Origin: Haladaptatus sp. QDMS2
GTDB lineage: Archaea; Halobacteriota; Halobacteria; Halobacteriales; Halococcaceae
DNA: 64,000 nucleotides
NCBI RefSeq assembly: GCF_029338295.1
Contig: NZ_CP119791.1
Location: 1,426,001 to 1,490,000 of the forward strand
Direction of reading: 5' to 3'
Shown here: positions 18,400 through 27,022 of the stretch, piece by piece
Layout of the letters: every line of letters begins with the position of its first letter
Numbering within the stretch: the stretch's first letter is position 1
The notes under the pieces: generated by a model
Database searches by the model: none
Seen by the model: the letters and a program-made list of their open reading frames with translations, nothing else
What the model was told of the DNA's origin: nothing
Program-made: the position numbers and the translations under genes

Positions 18400-19845
18400 C
18401 TAGAAGCGGTAGGTCGGACCGTCGTCTGAATCTTCGATGGTCACGCCGAGGGCTTCGAGTTCGTCGCGGAGTTCGTCCGCTCGCTCGTAGTTGCCCGCCT
18501 CGCGCTCCTGTTCGCGCACTCGGAGCACGAGGTCCACCACGTCACCGGCGAGCGAAACGTCGCTCTCGGGTTCCCCGCCGAACGTGAAGCCGAGGACGTC
18601 GCCGCCCAACTCCTCGAACAGGTCGACCGCCTCGGTGAGTCCCCGATAGTCGTAGGTTTCGGCCTCGTCGGTGTGGCGGTTGACCGCGGAGACGAGTTCG
18701 AGCAGCGCGGCGAGTGCCTCGCGGGTGTTGAAGTCGTCGTTCATCGCGTCGGTGAACGATTCGCGGGTCTCCGCGACTGCCGTACGGAGGTCCGCGTCCT
18801 CGGCCTTGCCGGAGGCGTCCACACTGTCGCAGGCTTCGACGGCGCGTTCGTAGCCCCGCGAGAGCGTCTCCCAGCGTTTCTTCGCCTCGTCGAAGGTCGC
18901 GTCGTTGAACAACTGTTTGCGGTTGTACGCCGCGGACATGAGGAACATGCGAACGACGTCGGCCCCGAACTCCTCGACGAGGTCCTTGGCCGTAGAGAAG
19001 TTCCCGAGACTCGTGGACATCTTCTCGCCCTCCGTTTCGAGCAGACGGACGTGGAGCCAGTAGCGGGCGAACGGTTTGCCCGTCGCCGCCTCGCTCTGGG
19101 CGACTTCGTTTTCGTGATGCGGGAAGACGAGGTCCTGGCCCCCGACGTGGATGTCGATGGTCTCCCCGAGGTGGGTCATCGACATCGCAGAGCACTCGAT
19201 GTGCCAGCCGGGTCGCCCCTCGCCCCACGGCGACTCCCAGACGTCGCCGCCCGCTGGCGCGTCGTCAGGATGGGCCTCACCCGCCTTCCAGAGCGCGAAG
19301 TCGGCCGGGTTGCGCTTGTCCGAGCGTTCGTCCGGGTCGCCCTGCGATTCTAATTCCTCTATCGACTGATTCGAGAGTTTGCCGTAATCCGGGAACTTCG
19401 TCACGTCGAAGTAGACCGAACCGTTCGACTCGTAGGCGTAGCCCTTCTCCGCGAGTTTCTCGATGAGGGCGACGATTTCGGGGATGTGCTCTGAGACGCG
19501 GGGATAAATCTCCGCGCGTTTCAGATTGAGCGAGCGCATGTCGGCGAGCGTCTGCTGGATGAAGTGGCGGGCAACCGCCGCCTCGTCGTCACCGAGGTCG
19601 TCGTCACCGATTCGCGCGACGATTTTCTCGTTTACGTCAGTGAAGTTCTCGACATGGTGGACGTCGTACCCGAGGTGTGAAAGCCACCGGTGCATCACGT
19701 CGACGTGAACCCACGAACGGGCGTGGCCGAGGTGTGCGAAGTCGGAGACGGTCAAGCCACAGTAATAGAGAAGAACGGAATCGGGGTTCTGTGGCGTGAA
19801 CGCCTCGCGCTCACCAGTGAGCGTGTTCGTCACGTGTAGCGTCAT
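18400..19845 (-). CDS. cysS: cysteinyl-tRNA synthetase
   Basis: A 481-residue class I aminoacyl-tRNA synthetase charging tRNA-Cys. The HIGH-type motif is HLGH in CGLTVSDFAHLGHARSW, and the KMSKS-type motif is KMSTS in EKMSTSLGNF. Zinc-site residues are visible: Cys in YYCG, Cys in HIECSAM and the HHENE segment. A C-terminal DALR/anticodon-binding helical domain follows. ATG 19845 (MTLHVTNTLTGEREAF) is the family start; upstream codons are not conserved-looking. Confidence 0.95.
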   Translation of the reverse strand: MTLHVTNTLTGEREAFTPQNPDSVLLYYCGLTVSDFAHLGHARSWVHVDVMHRWLSHLGYDVHHVENFTDVNEKIVARIGDDDLGDDEAAVARHFIQQTLADMRSLNLKRAEIYPRVSEHIPEIVALIEKLAEKGYAYESNGSVYFDVTKFPDYGKLSNQSIEELESQGDPDERSDKRNPADFALWKAGEAHPDDAPAGGDVWESPWGEGRPGWHIECSAMSMTHLGETIDIHVGGQDLVFPHHENEVAQSEAATGKPFARYWLHVRLLETEGEKMSTSLGNFSTAKDLVEEFGADVVRMFLMSAAYNRKQLFNDATFDEAKKRWETLSRGYERAVEACDSVDASGKAEDADLRTAVAETRESFTDAMNDDFNTREALAALLELVSAVNRHTDEAETYDYRGLTEAVDLFEELGGDVLGFTFGGEPESDVSLAGDVVDLVLRVREQEREAGNYERADELRDELEALGVTIEDSDDGPTYRF

Positions 19846-19891
19846 TACGAATTGATACTGAGCAAACCCGTTTGAATCCGTCGGTGGACGG

Positions 19892-21409
19892 TCAGGCCGT
19901 CGGGTCGATTGGCACGAGCGAGACGAAAAACGTCGCCCCGCCAATGTCGTTGTCCTCAATCCACACGTCGCCGCCGAAACTTCGGACGACGGTATCGACG
20001 AAGTAGAGTCCGAGCCCCGAACCTTCGCTTTCGAGCCCCTTCACATCGCGCTGGAAGATGGATTCCTTGCGGTCGTCGGGGACGCCCCCGCCGTTGTCCG
20101 CGATGGCGACGACGACTTCGTCCGCGTACACTACACATGAAACGTCGATGGCGGGGGCAGCCGAGGAGTTGTGGGTCACCGCGTTGCCGAGCAGGTTGTC
20201 GAACACTTGCGAGAGCACGTCGTTCGCCCGGACGACGACGCCTCCGGGGATGCTCGTCGTGAGCGTGAGGCGTTCGTGGGCGTCACCGAGCTTCGCCGTC
20301 GAAGCCGAGAGGATTTCTGAGAGGGTGACCGGTTCGACCGCCTTCCCCGCGGAGTTGCTCATCGTCTCGACGATGAGCCGCATCTGCTTGGTCATCGAGA
20401 CGATGTCGTCACACCACGCGTCAATGGTCTCCAGATACCGTTCGCCGGCGTCGTCGGTGTGTTCGTCCAGCATCTCCGCCCGCGACTGGATGACGAACAT
20501 GCTATTCAACACGTCGTGGCGAAGGATGTGGTTGAGAAAGTCGAGCCGCCGGTTCTGGAGTTCGAGTTCCTCCTCATGTTCGAGGCGATCGAGGGCGGCC
20601 GTCGCGCTACCGGCAAGAATCTCGACGAAGTCAGCGTCGTTGTTGGTAAAGGCATCACACTCGCGTGCGCCGATGCCGAAGACCCCGTGGTCGCCGAGGG
20701 GGACCATGATTGCGCTGTGAATCGGCGTCTCGGGGATGACGAGGTCCTGGCTGTGGATGTCGTCGAAGACGTAGGTTCGACCCGCCCGATACACCGGCCA
20801 GACCAGCCCCCTGTTCGGACGGATTTCGTCGTAGAGGCTGAGTTCGGCGAGCGAGTCAGTCTGCGCCGTGAGACGCATCACGTCGCGGTCGTCGGCTTTC
20901 ATCCAGACCGCAGAGAGCGACTCGCCGAGGACGTCCTCCGCGACAGCGACCATCGCCGCTGCGACGTCGTGACTGGAGTGGGTCGTGACCAGTTGGTTGC
21001 TCGCTTCTCTGAGCGCAGACAGCGTCTCCTCGCGTTCGACCCGCGTCGACACGTCCCGAGTATTGACGATGAACCCCTCGATGTGCGGGTCGTCGAACCA
21101 GTTTCGACCCCGCGATTCGAGCGTCATGTACGAGCCGTCTGCGTGTCTAAATCGGTGTTCGATGGTCGGAATGTACCCGGGGTTCTCCATCGCCCGGAAG
21201 AACTCCTGGAGCATCTCGTCTCTGTCGGCGGGGTGGACGTAGTCGAACGCGTTGTCCTCGAGGATGTCGCCGGGTTCGTAGCCGAGAATACGCGTGACCG
21301 ACGGGCTCTGATAGACGATGGTTCCGTCTGTATCGAGAATGGTGATGATGTCGGAAGAACCCTCGATGAGCGCCTGAAACTGTGTTGCGCTCGTTATCGT
21401 ATCGCCCAT
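19892..21409 (-). CDS. PAS-GAF sensor histidine kinase
   Basis: A 505-residue soluble kinase with no membrane segment. Residues 8-130 are a PAS domain (SSDIITILDTDGTIVYQS, then SVTRILGYEPGD and a PAC tail). Residues 135-275 form a GAF domain. The phosphoacceptor is His298 in HILRHDVLN. The ATPase domain shows an N box (DNLLGNAVTHNS), G1 (VAIADNGGGVPDD) and G2 (SGLGLYFVD). Typical of haloarchaeal cytoplasmic sensor kinases. No response regulator lies next to it, so its partner is elsewhere. The signal is unknown. Confidence 0.92.
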   Translation of the reverse strand: MGDTITSATQFQALIEGSSDIITILDTDGTIVYQSPSVTRILGYEPGDILEDNAFDYVHPADRDEMLQEFFRAMENPGYIPTIEHRFRHADGSYMTLESRGRNWFDDPHIEGFIVNTRDVSTRVEREETLSALREASNQLVTTHSSHDVAAAMVAVAEDVLGESLSAVWMKADDRDVMRLTAQTDSLAELSLYDEIRPNRGLVWPVYRAGRTYVFDDIHSQDLVIPETPIHSAIMVPLGDHGVFGIGARECDAFTNNDADFVEILAGSATAALDRLEHEEELELQNRRLDFLNHILRHDVLNSMFVIQSRAEMLDEHTDDAGERYLETIDAWCDDIVSMTKQMRLIVETMSNSAGKAVEPVTLSEILSASTAKLGDAHERLTLTTSIPGGVVVRANDVLSQVFDNLLGNAVTHNSSAAPAIDVSCVVYADEVVVAIADNGGGVPDDRKESIFQRDVKGLESEGSGLGLYFVDTVVRSFGGDVWIEDNDIGGATFFVSLVPIDPTA

Positions 21410-21459
21410 TCTACCTCTCAGTCGTCCGTTATTACTGATGAATATTACCTTTATTAATT

Positions 21460-21945
21460 TTACATGTTCGGAGTGGATGAAAGTGACGCTTCGACGACAC
21501 GCAGCGCGGTGGGGGCGTCTCGCCGTTCGACGACGAACACGTGGAACTCGGCCGTCCCCGCACAGGCGAGTGGTTCGATGTCTGCGGCAGCGAGACGGGA
21601 GAGGGTGTGCGCGAGTGCTGTCACGTCGAAGTCTCCAGCGGCGCTGATGGCGGTCAAACGTCCGTTGCCAGGGGCGAAGTGTTTGTCTCCAATCGTGACC
21701 AACGCCTCCGCGGCAGGTCCCTCACCGAGGCCGCTCTGCATCGAGACGCGTGGCCGTCCGTCCGCCGTATCGAAGTCGGGGAGGTCCGCCGCGAAACGAC
21801 GTAACGCCGCCGTCACGGCTTCCGTGTCGCCGATGTCGAGAAACCGTGCGGCGGCGGTGTAGTTCACCACGCCTGCGGCGAGCGCAGCGCGAAGAAAGGG
21901 ATGGTCGCGGACGGCGGTTCGCGTCTCCGCTGCGAGTGACGACAT
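21460..21945 (-). CDS. conserved hypothetical protein, possibly ACT-like alpha/beta
   Basis: A 161-residue soluble protein starting MSSLAAETRTAVRDHPFLRA. The first 60 residues are helical with a winged-helix-like VVNYTAAARFLDIGDTEAVT segment. The second half alternates strands and a helix (LTAISAAGDFDVTALAHTLS, then EPLACAGTAEFHVFVVE), which resembles a small ligand-binding ACT-like fold. I do not know its function. It lies between the sensor kinase and a divergent Bat-type regulator. Confidence 0.6.
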   Translation of the reverse strand: MSSLAAETRTAVRDHPFLRAALAAGVVNYTAAARFLDIGDTEAVTAALRRFAADLPDFDTADGRPRVSMQSGLGEGPAAEALVTIGDKHFAPGNGRLTAISAAGDFDVTALAHTLSRLAAADIEPLACAGTAEFHVFVVERRDAPTALRVVEASLSSTPNM

Positions 21946-22029
21946 ACCGCTCTCTCACCGTCGTGCGAAAAAAGTGGTTCGGTGACACCAGTGCAAACAC
22001 TCATATGCAGCGGCGTGTGACCACAGCAC

Positions 22030-22692
22030 ATGCTTCGGGCAACGCTCTATCTGGACTTGCAGTGTGACTGCGTCCTGAGCAAGATAACGAGTGAGGGTGA
22101 CGAGGCGTTCACGGTGACGCAGGAGGAGGTGTTAGACGACGAGAACATCACGTTCCTCATCGAGGCGGGCGAGCGAAGCGACCGGTTCGAATCACGACTC
22201 CGCGCAGACGAGATGGTGAATTCCGTAGAGCGCGTCGGCACCTCTGGCCTGCTCGTCACCAAACAGTCCTGTGGCGCACTCCCCATCATTCGTAAGAATC
22301 ACGGAATGCTCCAGGGGTTAGACCGCGTCAACGGGAACGAACGAGTGTTCGACGTCATCGTGTTCCGCAGAGAGGACCTGAAGGCAATCGTCGCCGACCT
22401 CCGCGAAATCGGCACCGTGAGGCTCCGGCGGTTGACGCCCGTCGGCGACACCACCGGGTCGCTGTCGCCGAGACAGGAGGAAGTAGTCAGAACCGCGCTC
22501 GAACAGGGATACTTCGACTGGCCACGGAAGATCGACGCCGAAACTCTCGCCACACAGCTCGATATCACCCATACGACGCTCTTAGAACACCTGCGCAAAG
22601 CGGAGAAGAAACTGCTCGCCGAAGCCCTCCATCGGTCGCCAAGCCAGGTGGCCGTCGGAAATCCCCCAATCGCCCACGGGCGGTCGGATTGA
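22030..22692 (+). CDS. Bat-type helix-turn-helix transcriptional regulator
   Basis: A 220-residue regulator. The N-terminal 150 residues form the haloarchaeal Bat-associated sensor-like domain. The C-terminus is the HTH_10 domain: LSPRQEEVVRTALEQGYFDW, then the recognition region ETLATQLDITHTTLLEHLRK. Such proteins often control neighbouring genes. Here it lies 67 bp upstream of a sugar ABC importer on the same strand, so control of that operon is a reasonable inference. Confidence 0.85.
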   Translation: MLRATLYLDLQCDCVLSKITSEGDEAFTVTQEEVLDDENITFLIEAGERSDRFESRLRADEMVNSVERVGTSGLLVTKQSCGALPIIRKNHGMLQGLDRVNGNERVFDVIVFRREDLKAIVADLREIGTVRLRRLTPVGDTTGSLSPRQEEVVRTALEQGYFDWPRKIDAETLATQLDITHTTLLEHLRKAEKKLLAEALHRSPSQVAVGNPPIAHGRSD

Positions 22693-22712
22693 CGTCGATT
22701 TTCCGGACGGTT

Positions 22713-22742
22713 CACATAAAACCCCTTCATATGTAGGGTAAA
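22713..22742 (+). promoter_or_regulatory. candidate promoter of the sugar ABC importer operon
   Basis: ACATAAAAC at about 22713-22721 is the most TATA-like element between the regulator stop and the binding-protein start. It would place a transcript start near 22742, 18-33 bases before the two candidate ATGs (22760 and 22775). Assigned by eye. Confidence 0.35.
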
Positions 22743-22759
22743 ATCGTTACTCACGGACT

Positions 22760-24124
22760 ATGCTAGTCCACGTCATGGCACAAGGGACAGGTAATCCAAC
22801 TAGACGCAACACGACCCGACGACGATTTCTCCAGGGGACAGGAGCCACCGCATCGGCCCTCGCTCTCGCTGGCTGTCTCGGCGGTGGTGGAGACGGAAAC
22901 GGCGGCGGTGGCGGAGGCGGTGGTGGCGGCAATACCGTTCGCTACCTCTCAGACCGCGGCGATTCGAAGGAGGTCATGGACGCCATCATCGCCGAGTTCG
23001 AGGACGAGACTGACTACACCGTCGAAGTGACCTACACCTCGAAAGGCACCTCGACGGACCAAGAGATGCAGAAGATGGTGGCGGCGGGCAACCCACCGGA
23101 CATCCTGTTCGACACCTCGACAGACGCCTACCGCCTCCAGCGCGACGGCGTCCTCGCACCGCTCACCGACGCGGTTTCGAACAACGACCTGCCGGACCCG
23201 GTAAACGTCGACGGCGAATCCTACTTTGCCGCCGCGATGGTCGAACCGTTGATGGGGTGGTATCGAAACGACATCTACGACGGCAACCCCGAGACCTGGG
23301 AGAACTGGCAGGCAGAAGCAAAGCGCGTCTCCGAAGAGGAGGACATGAAGGGGTACATCGTCCAGTCAGGCCAGACGAACAACGCCGACACGCAGATGAC
23401 CCAGTATCTCTGGCAGAACGACGTCGAGATTTACTCCGGCCCCTCTGACAACATCGAGGTGACGCTGGACAACGGCGACAACCGCGCCGCCGCCATCGAG
23501 ACGTTCGAGTGGGTCCAACAGATGGCCGAGTACTCCCCGAACGGCAGCGGCTGGGAGTGGGGTGACGCCATCGGCGCACTCCAGCAGGAAAACGCCGCCG
23601 CAGGCGTCTCTGTCGGTGGACTGCCCATCCTCATCATGTCGAGCAACCGCCCGGACCTCGTCGAGAAATTCAGTCCGATGCCGTTCCCGGTTCCACAGGG
23701 CAAAGCACAGGACAAGTGGTGGGCCTACATGGAAGGGCACCTCGTGCGAAACGACGGGCAGGCGACGGAGGGCGCCCAGGAGTTCGTGAAGTTCTTCAAC
23801 CAGTCCGAGAAGTTCTTCGACTTCGTGCTCTCTGCGCCGCTGTTCCAGTTCCCCCCGAGTCGCGAACAACTGGACAGCGAGGCCGTCAAGAACAACGAGA
23901 TGCTGAACCAGTACCCGGAGGTCCTGCAACTCGTCAAGGACAACTGGGACGTGTTCACCTCCGTGCTCGCGACGGGCGACGAGGGCGCACCGAACCTGCT
24001 CGCTGCAGACGGCTACGGCAACCAGGTGTTCGGACAGGCCGCAGACCAACTGCTCGTCGGCGGGAAATCTCCCGAAGAGACCGTCGATTGGCTCGCAGAA
24101 AAACTCCGTAGTCTCAAGCGATGA
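22760..24124 (+). CDS. ABC transporter sugar-binding lipoprotein
   Basis: A 454-residue extracellular solute-binding protein of the family 1 (MalE-like) type. It has a twin-arginine signal (TRRRFLQGTG), a lipobox (LAGC) and then a Gly/Asp tether of about 20 residues with long Gly runs, common in haloarchaea. The mature body starts NTVRYLSDRGDSKEVMDAII and includes FDTSTDAYRLQRDGVLAPL, as in sugar binders. It anchors outside the cell and hands substrate to the permeases. ATG 22775 (MAQGTGNP) is an alternative start. The stop overlaps the next gene (ATGA). Confidence 0.9.
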   Translation: MLVHVMAQGTGNPTRRNTTRRRFLQGTGATASALALAGCLGGGGDGNGGGGGGGGGGNTVRYLSDRGDSKEVMDAIIAEFEDETDYTVEVTYTSKGTSTDQEMQKMVAAGNPPDILFDTSTDAYRLQRDGVLAPLTDAVSNNDLPDPVNVDGESYFAAAMVEPLMGWYRNDIYDGNPETWENWQAEAKRVSEEEDMKGYIVQSGQTNNADTQMTQYLWQNDVEIYSGPSDNIEVTLDNGDNRAAAIETFEWVQQMAEYSPNGSGWEWGDAIGALQQENAAAGVSVGGLPILIMSSNRPDLVEKFSPMPFPVPQGKAQDKWWAYMEGHLVRNDGQATEGAQEFVKFFNQSEKFFDFVLSAPLFQFPPSREQLDSEAVKNNEMLNQYPEVLQLVKDNWDVFTSVLATGDEGAPNLLAADGYGNQVFGQAADQLLVGGKSPEETVDWLAEKLRSLKR

Positions 24125-25032
24125 GCGTCGGCCTGCGAGAGCGGTTTTCCCCCCGCGAGTTGGACGGAAGTGCGTGGCTCCTGCTCGTCTCGTTCGTCCC
24201 ACTGGTGGCGTTTTTCGTCGTCGTGTGGGTCGTTCCGATAGCCTACGCCCTCGGGATGAGTCTGTTCGAGAATCCAGTGCGAAATCCGGTGTTCGTCGGC
24301 CTCGGCAACTACGTCTCGTTGCTCACCGAACCCTCCTTCTGGGGGTTCCTCTGGAACAGCGTCGTCTACGCCGTGGCGACGACGGGTCTGAGCCTCGTGC
24401 TCGGTCTCGGCCTCGCACTCGTCGTGAACCAGAAGATTCGCGGCGGCGGGGCCCTGCGGACGCTGATGATTTTCCCGTACCTGCTGCCCACGCTCGTGGT
24501 CATCTTCATGTGGAAGTTCATTCTGGACCCGAACATCGGCATCCTGAATCAGGTGCTCGAAAACGCGGGACTCATCGACGAGCCAATCGCCTTCTTCTCG
24601 ACGCTGACCTGGGCGATGCCCGCCGTCGTCATCACGAGCGTCTGGAAGTTCGCCTCCTTCGCCTTCTTCATCCTGCTCGCCCGGTTGCAGGCAATCGACC
24701 CCGACCTGTACGAACGAGCGCGCGTCGAAGGCGCGACGACGTGGCAGGCGTTCCGCGACATCACGATGCCCCACCTCCGGGGAGCCATCCTCATCATCCT
24801 CCTCGTCCGGGGCATCTGGATGTTTAACAAGTTCGACATCATCTACCTGACCACGCGCGGGGGGCCGCTGCAAGAGACGACCACCTTGCCAATCCGCGTG
24901 TTCCAGATTGCGTTCAACGAGGTTGACTTCGGTCGGGCCACCGCGCTCGCGGGCATCATGTTCTTCCTGCTCGCGGGGGCCGCCGTCGTCTACTTCCGCA
25001 CGTTCGCCCCCGAGGCGGAGGTGAGCCACTGA
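24121..25032 (+). CDS. sugar ABC transporter permease (MalF/UgpA type)
   Basis: A 303-residue permease with six hydrophobic segments. The EAA loop that docks the ATPase is visible as DPDLYERARVEGATTWQAFR followed by DITMPHLR. It overlaps the binding-protein gene by ATGA and the second permease by TGATG, giving strict co-translation. With its partner it forms the membrane channel of an importer for carbohydrates or related solutes. Confidence 0.93.
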   Translation: MSVGLRERFSPRELDGSAWLLLVSFVPLVAFFVVVWVVPIAYALGMSLFENPVRNPVFVGLGNYVSLLTEPSFWGFLWNSVVYAVATTGLSLVLGLGLALVVNQKIRGGGALRTLMIFPYLLPTLVVIFMWKFILDPNIGILNQVLENAGLIDEPIAFFSTLTWAMPAVVITSVWKFASFAFFILLARLQAIDPDLYERARVEGATTWQAFRDITMPHLRGAILIILLVRGIWMFNKFDIIYLTTRGGPLQETTTLPIRVFQIAFNEVDFGRATALAGIMFFLLAGAAVVYFRTFAPEAEVSH

Positions 25033-25895
25033 TGGCGACCGCCGATTCGAGTTGGTTCGACCACCGGACTCAGCAACGACTCCAGCGCGTGGCACTCTAC
25101 ATCACGGCGTTGCTCATCACGACGTTCGTCATCGTGCCCGTCTACCTGATGGTAGTCATCGCGTTGCAGTCACCTGCGGCTACCTTCGCGGGCGGCCAGG
25201 TGAACCTGATTCCAAAGGAGATTACGGCACGGAACTTCCTCGTGCTTCTCGAGACGACAGAGACGGTTCGCTACTTCACGAACAGCCTCATCGTCACGGC
25301 GAGTTCGACCCTCCTCTCGACGGCAATCGCCATCGCGGCGGGCTACGGCCTCACGCGATTCGAGTTCCGTGGAAAGTCCATCGCGGCGCGGGCAGTGCTG
25401 TTCAGTTACATGTTCAGCCCAATCGTGCTCGCGATTCCGCTGTACGTCATCTTCTTCAGCCTCGGACTGTTGAACAGCTACTTCGCACTCACGCTCGCGC
25501 TCACGGCCATCTCCGCGCCGTTCACCATCTGGCTCATGTGGCAGTACTTCCAGACGGTACCGCTCTCGCTCGAAGAGGCGGCGTGGGTTCGCGGCGCGAG
25601 TCGCTTCCGGACGGTCTGGGACGTGGTATTGCCGGTCGCCAGACCGGGCTACATCTCGGCGGCCATCTTCGCGTTCGCCGTCGCGTGGAACGATTTCACC
25701 ATGGCGCGTATCGTCATGAGCAACGACGACATGTACACCATCAACGTGGGCGCGAGTCTGTTCTTAGACCGCGTCACCATCGGCTGGGGTGAGACGATGG
25801 CCGTCTCGCTGCTCATCTCTATCCCCCCATTCCTCATCGCGCTGTTCCTCCAGCGATACCTGCTGCAGGGGTTCAGTGTGGGAGGCCTCGAATAA
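25032..25895 (+). CDS. sugar ABC transporter permease (MalG/UgpE type)
   Basis: A 287-residue second permease with six hydrophobic segments. The EAA motif is visible as LSLEEAAWVRGASRFRTVWD followed by VVLPVARPG. The C-terminal LQRYLLQGFSVGGLE tail resembles the MalG-type ending LQRYLVxGLTAGAVK. Start overlaps the previous stop by one base. Confidence 0.93.
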   Translation: MATADSSWFDHRTQQRLQRVALYITALLITTFVIVPVYLMVVIALQSPAATFAGGQVNLIPKEITARNFLVLLETTETVRYFTNSLIVTASSTLLSTAIAIAAGYGLTRFEFRGKSIAARAVLFSYMFSPIVLAIPLYVIFFSLGLLNSYFALTLALTAISAPFTIWLMWQYFQTVPLSLEEAAWVRGASRFRTVWDVVLPVARPGYISAAIFAFAVAWNDFTMARIVMSNDDMYTINVGASLFLDRVTIGWGETMAVSLLISIPPFLIALFLQRYLLQGFSVGGLE

Positions 25896-25897
25896 CT

Positions 25898-27022
25898 ATG
25901 GCACAATCCATTCGACTCGACACGGTTCGCAAAGAGTTCAAAACGCTCGGGCAGACGCACGTCGCCGTCGATGACGTGTCGCTCGAAATTCCCGCCGGGT
26001 CGTTTACGACGCTCGTCGGCCCCTCCGGCTGTGGGAAGACAACCACCCTGCGGATGCTCGCCGGGCTCGAAACCCCCACGTCGGGGCGCATCCACTTCGG
26101 TGACGACGACGTGACCGACCTGCCACCCCAGAAGCGCAACGTCTCGATGGTGTTCCAGTCCATCGCGCTCTACCCCCACATGAGCGTCCGCGAGAACATC
26201 GGCTATGGCCTCAAGATTCACGGCGTCCCAAAGGCAGAACGCGACGAGAAAATCGAGGAGGCCGCCCGCGTGCTCCAAATCGAGGAACAACTCGAAAAGA
26301 TGCCCGCGGAACTCTCCGGCGGGCAACAACAGCGCGTGGCCCTCGGCGGTGCGTTCGTCCAGGACCCCGAAGTGCTGCTGCTCGACGAACCGATGAGCGA
26401 CCTGGACGCGAAACTGAAGTCGGAACTCCGCGTCGAGATTCAGCGACTCCACCAGGAACTCGACACCACCATCGTCTACGTCACCCACGACCAGACGGAG
26501 GCGATGACGATGTCGGACCGCGTCGTGTTGCTCCGCGAGGGCCACGTCGCACAGTTCGACCCGCCGCGGACCCTGTTCCACCGGCCGCAATCTGCGTACG
26601 TCGCCAGTTTCATCGGCACGCCATCGACCAACTTGCTCACGTGCTCGGTGACGAGCGTCGACGGCGTCCCGACCATCGAGGGCCACGGCATTCGGATGCC
26701 CGCGGGCGAGGCGCTCTCCGCACACGTGGGTAACTCGGTCACGCTCGGCATCCGTCCGCAGTACCTCCGCCCGAGCGGCGGCGAAATCCGCTTCGAAGTG
26801 ACCGCCGAAGTCGTCGAACCGCTCGGCACGGAATCGGTGGTACACGCGAAAACCGCCGATGGAACCCGAGTTGACGTGGTCTCGCCGGAGGTAGACGACG
26901 CACGACCGGGCGACAGCATCATCGTGGGATTCGACCGCGACGATTGCTACGTGTTCGCCGCCGACGGCGAGACCATCTGCTTTGGCGACGATCTCGAAGC
27001 GAATCCGACCCAACTCCCATGA
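25898..27022 (+). CDS. sugar ABC transporter ATP-binding protein (MalK/UgpC type)
   Basis: A 374-residue ATPase energising the importer. Walker A is GPSGCGKTT, the signature is LSGGQQQRVALGG, Walker B is VLLLDEPMSDLD and the switch His is YVTHDQTEAMTM. After about residue 235 there is a C-terminal regulatory TOBE/MOP-type domain (VTLGIRPQYLRPSGGEIRFE). Starts 2 bases after the permease stop. The stop overlaps the CoA-transferase start. Confidence 0.94.
   Translation: MAQSIRLDTVRKEFKTLGQTHVAVDDVSLEIPAGSFTTLVGPSGCGKTTTLRMLAGLETPTSGRIHFGDDDVTDLPPQKRNVSMVFQSIALYPHMSVRENIGYGLKIHGVPKAERDEKIEEAARVLQIEEQLEKMPAELSGGQQQRVALGGAFVQDPEVLLLDEPMSDLDAKLKSELRVEIQRLHQELDTTIVYVTHDQTEAMTMSDRVVLLREGHVAQFDPPRTLFHRPQSAYVASFIGTPSTNLLTCSVTSVDGVPTIEGHGIRMPAGEALSAHVGNSVTLGIRPQYLRPSGGEIRFEVTAEVVEPLGTESVVHAKTADGTRVDVVSPEVDDARPGDSIIVGFDRDDCYVFAADGETICFGDDLEANPTQLP

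Noticed and set aside
22890-22935. Glycine-codon run in the solute-binding gene as an assembly artefact
   Set aside because: Gly-rich tethers after the lipobox are common in haloarchaeal lipoproteins and the frame is intact on both sides.
24013-25095. Long antisense frame opposite the ABC permease
   Set aside because: Composition bias only; the sense strand encodes a permease with membrane helices and an EAA loop.
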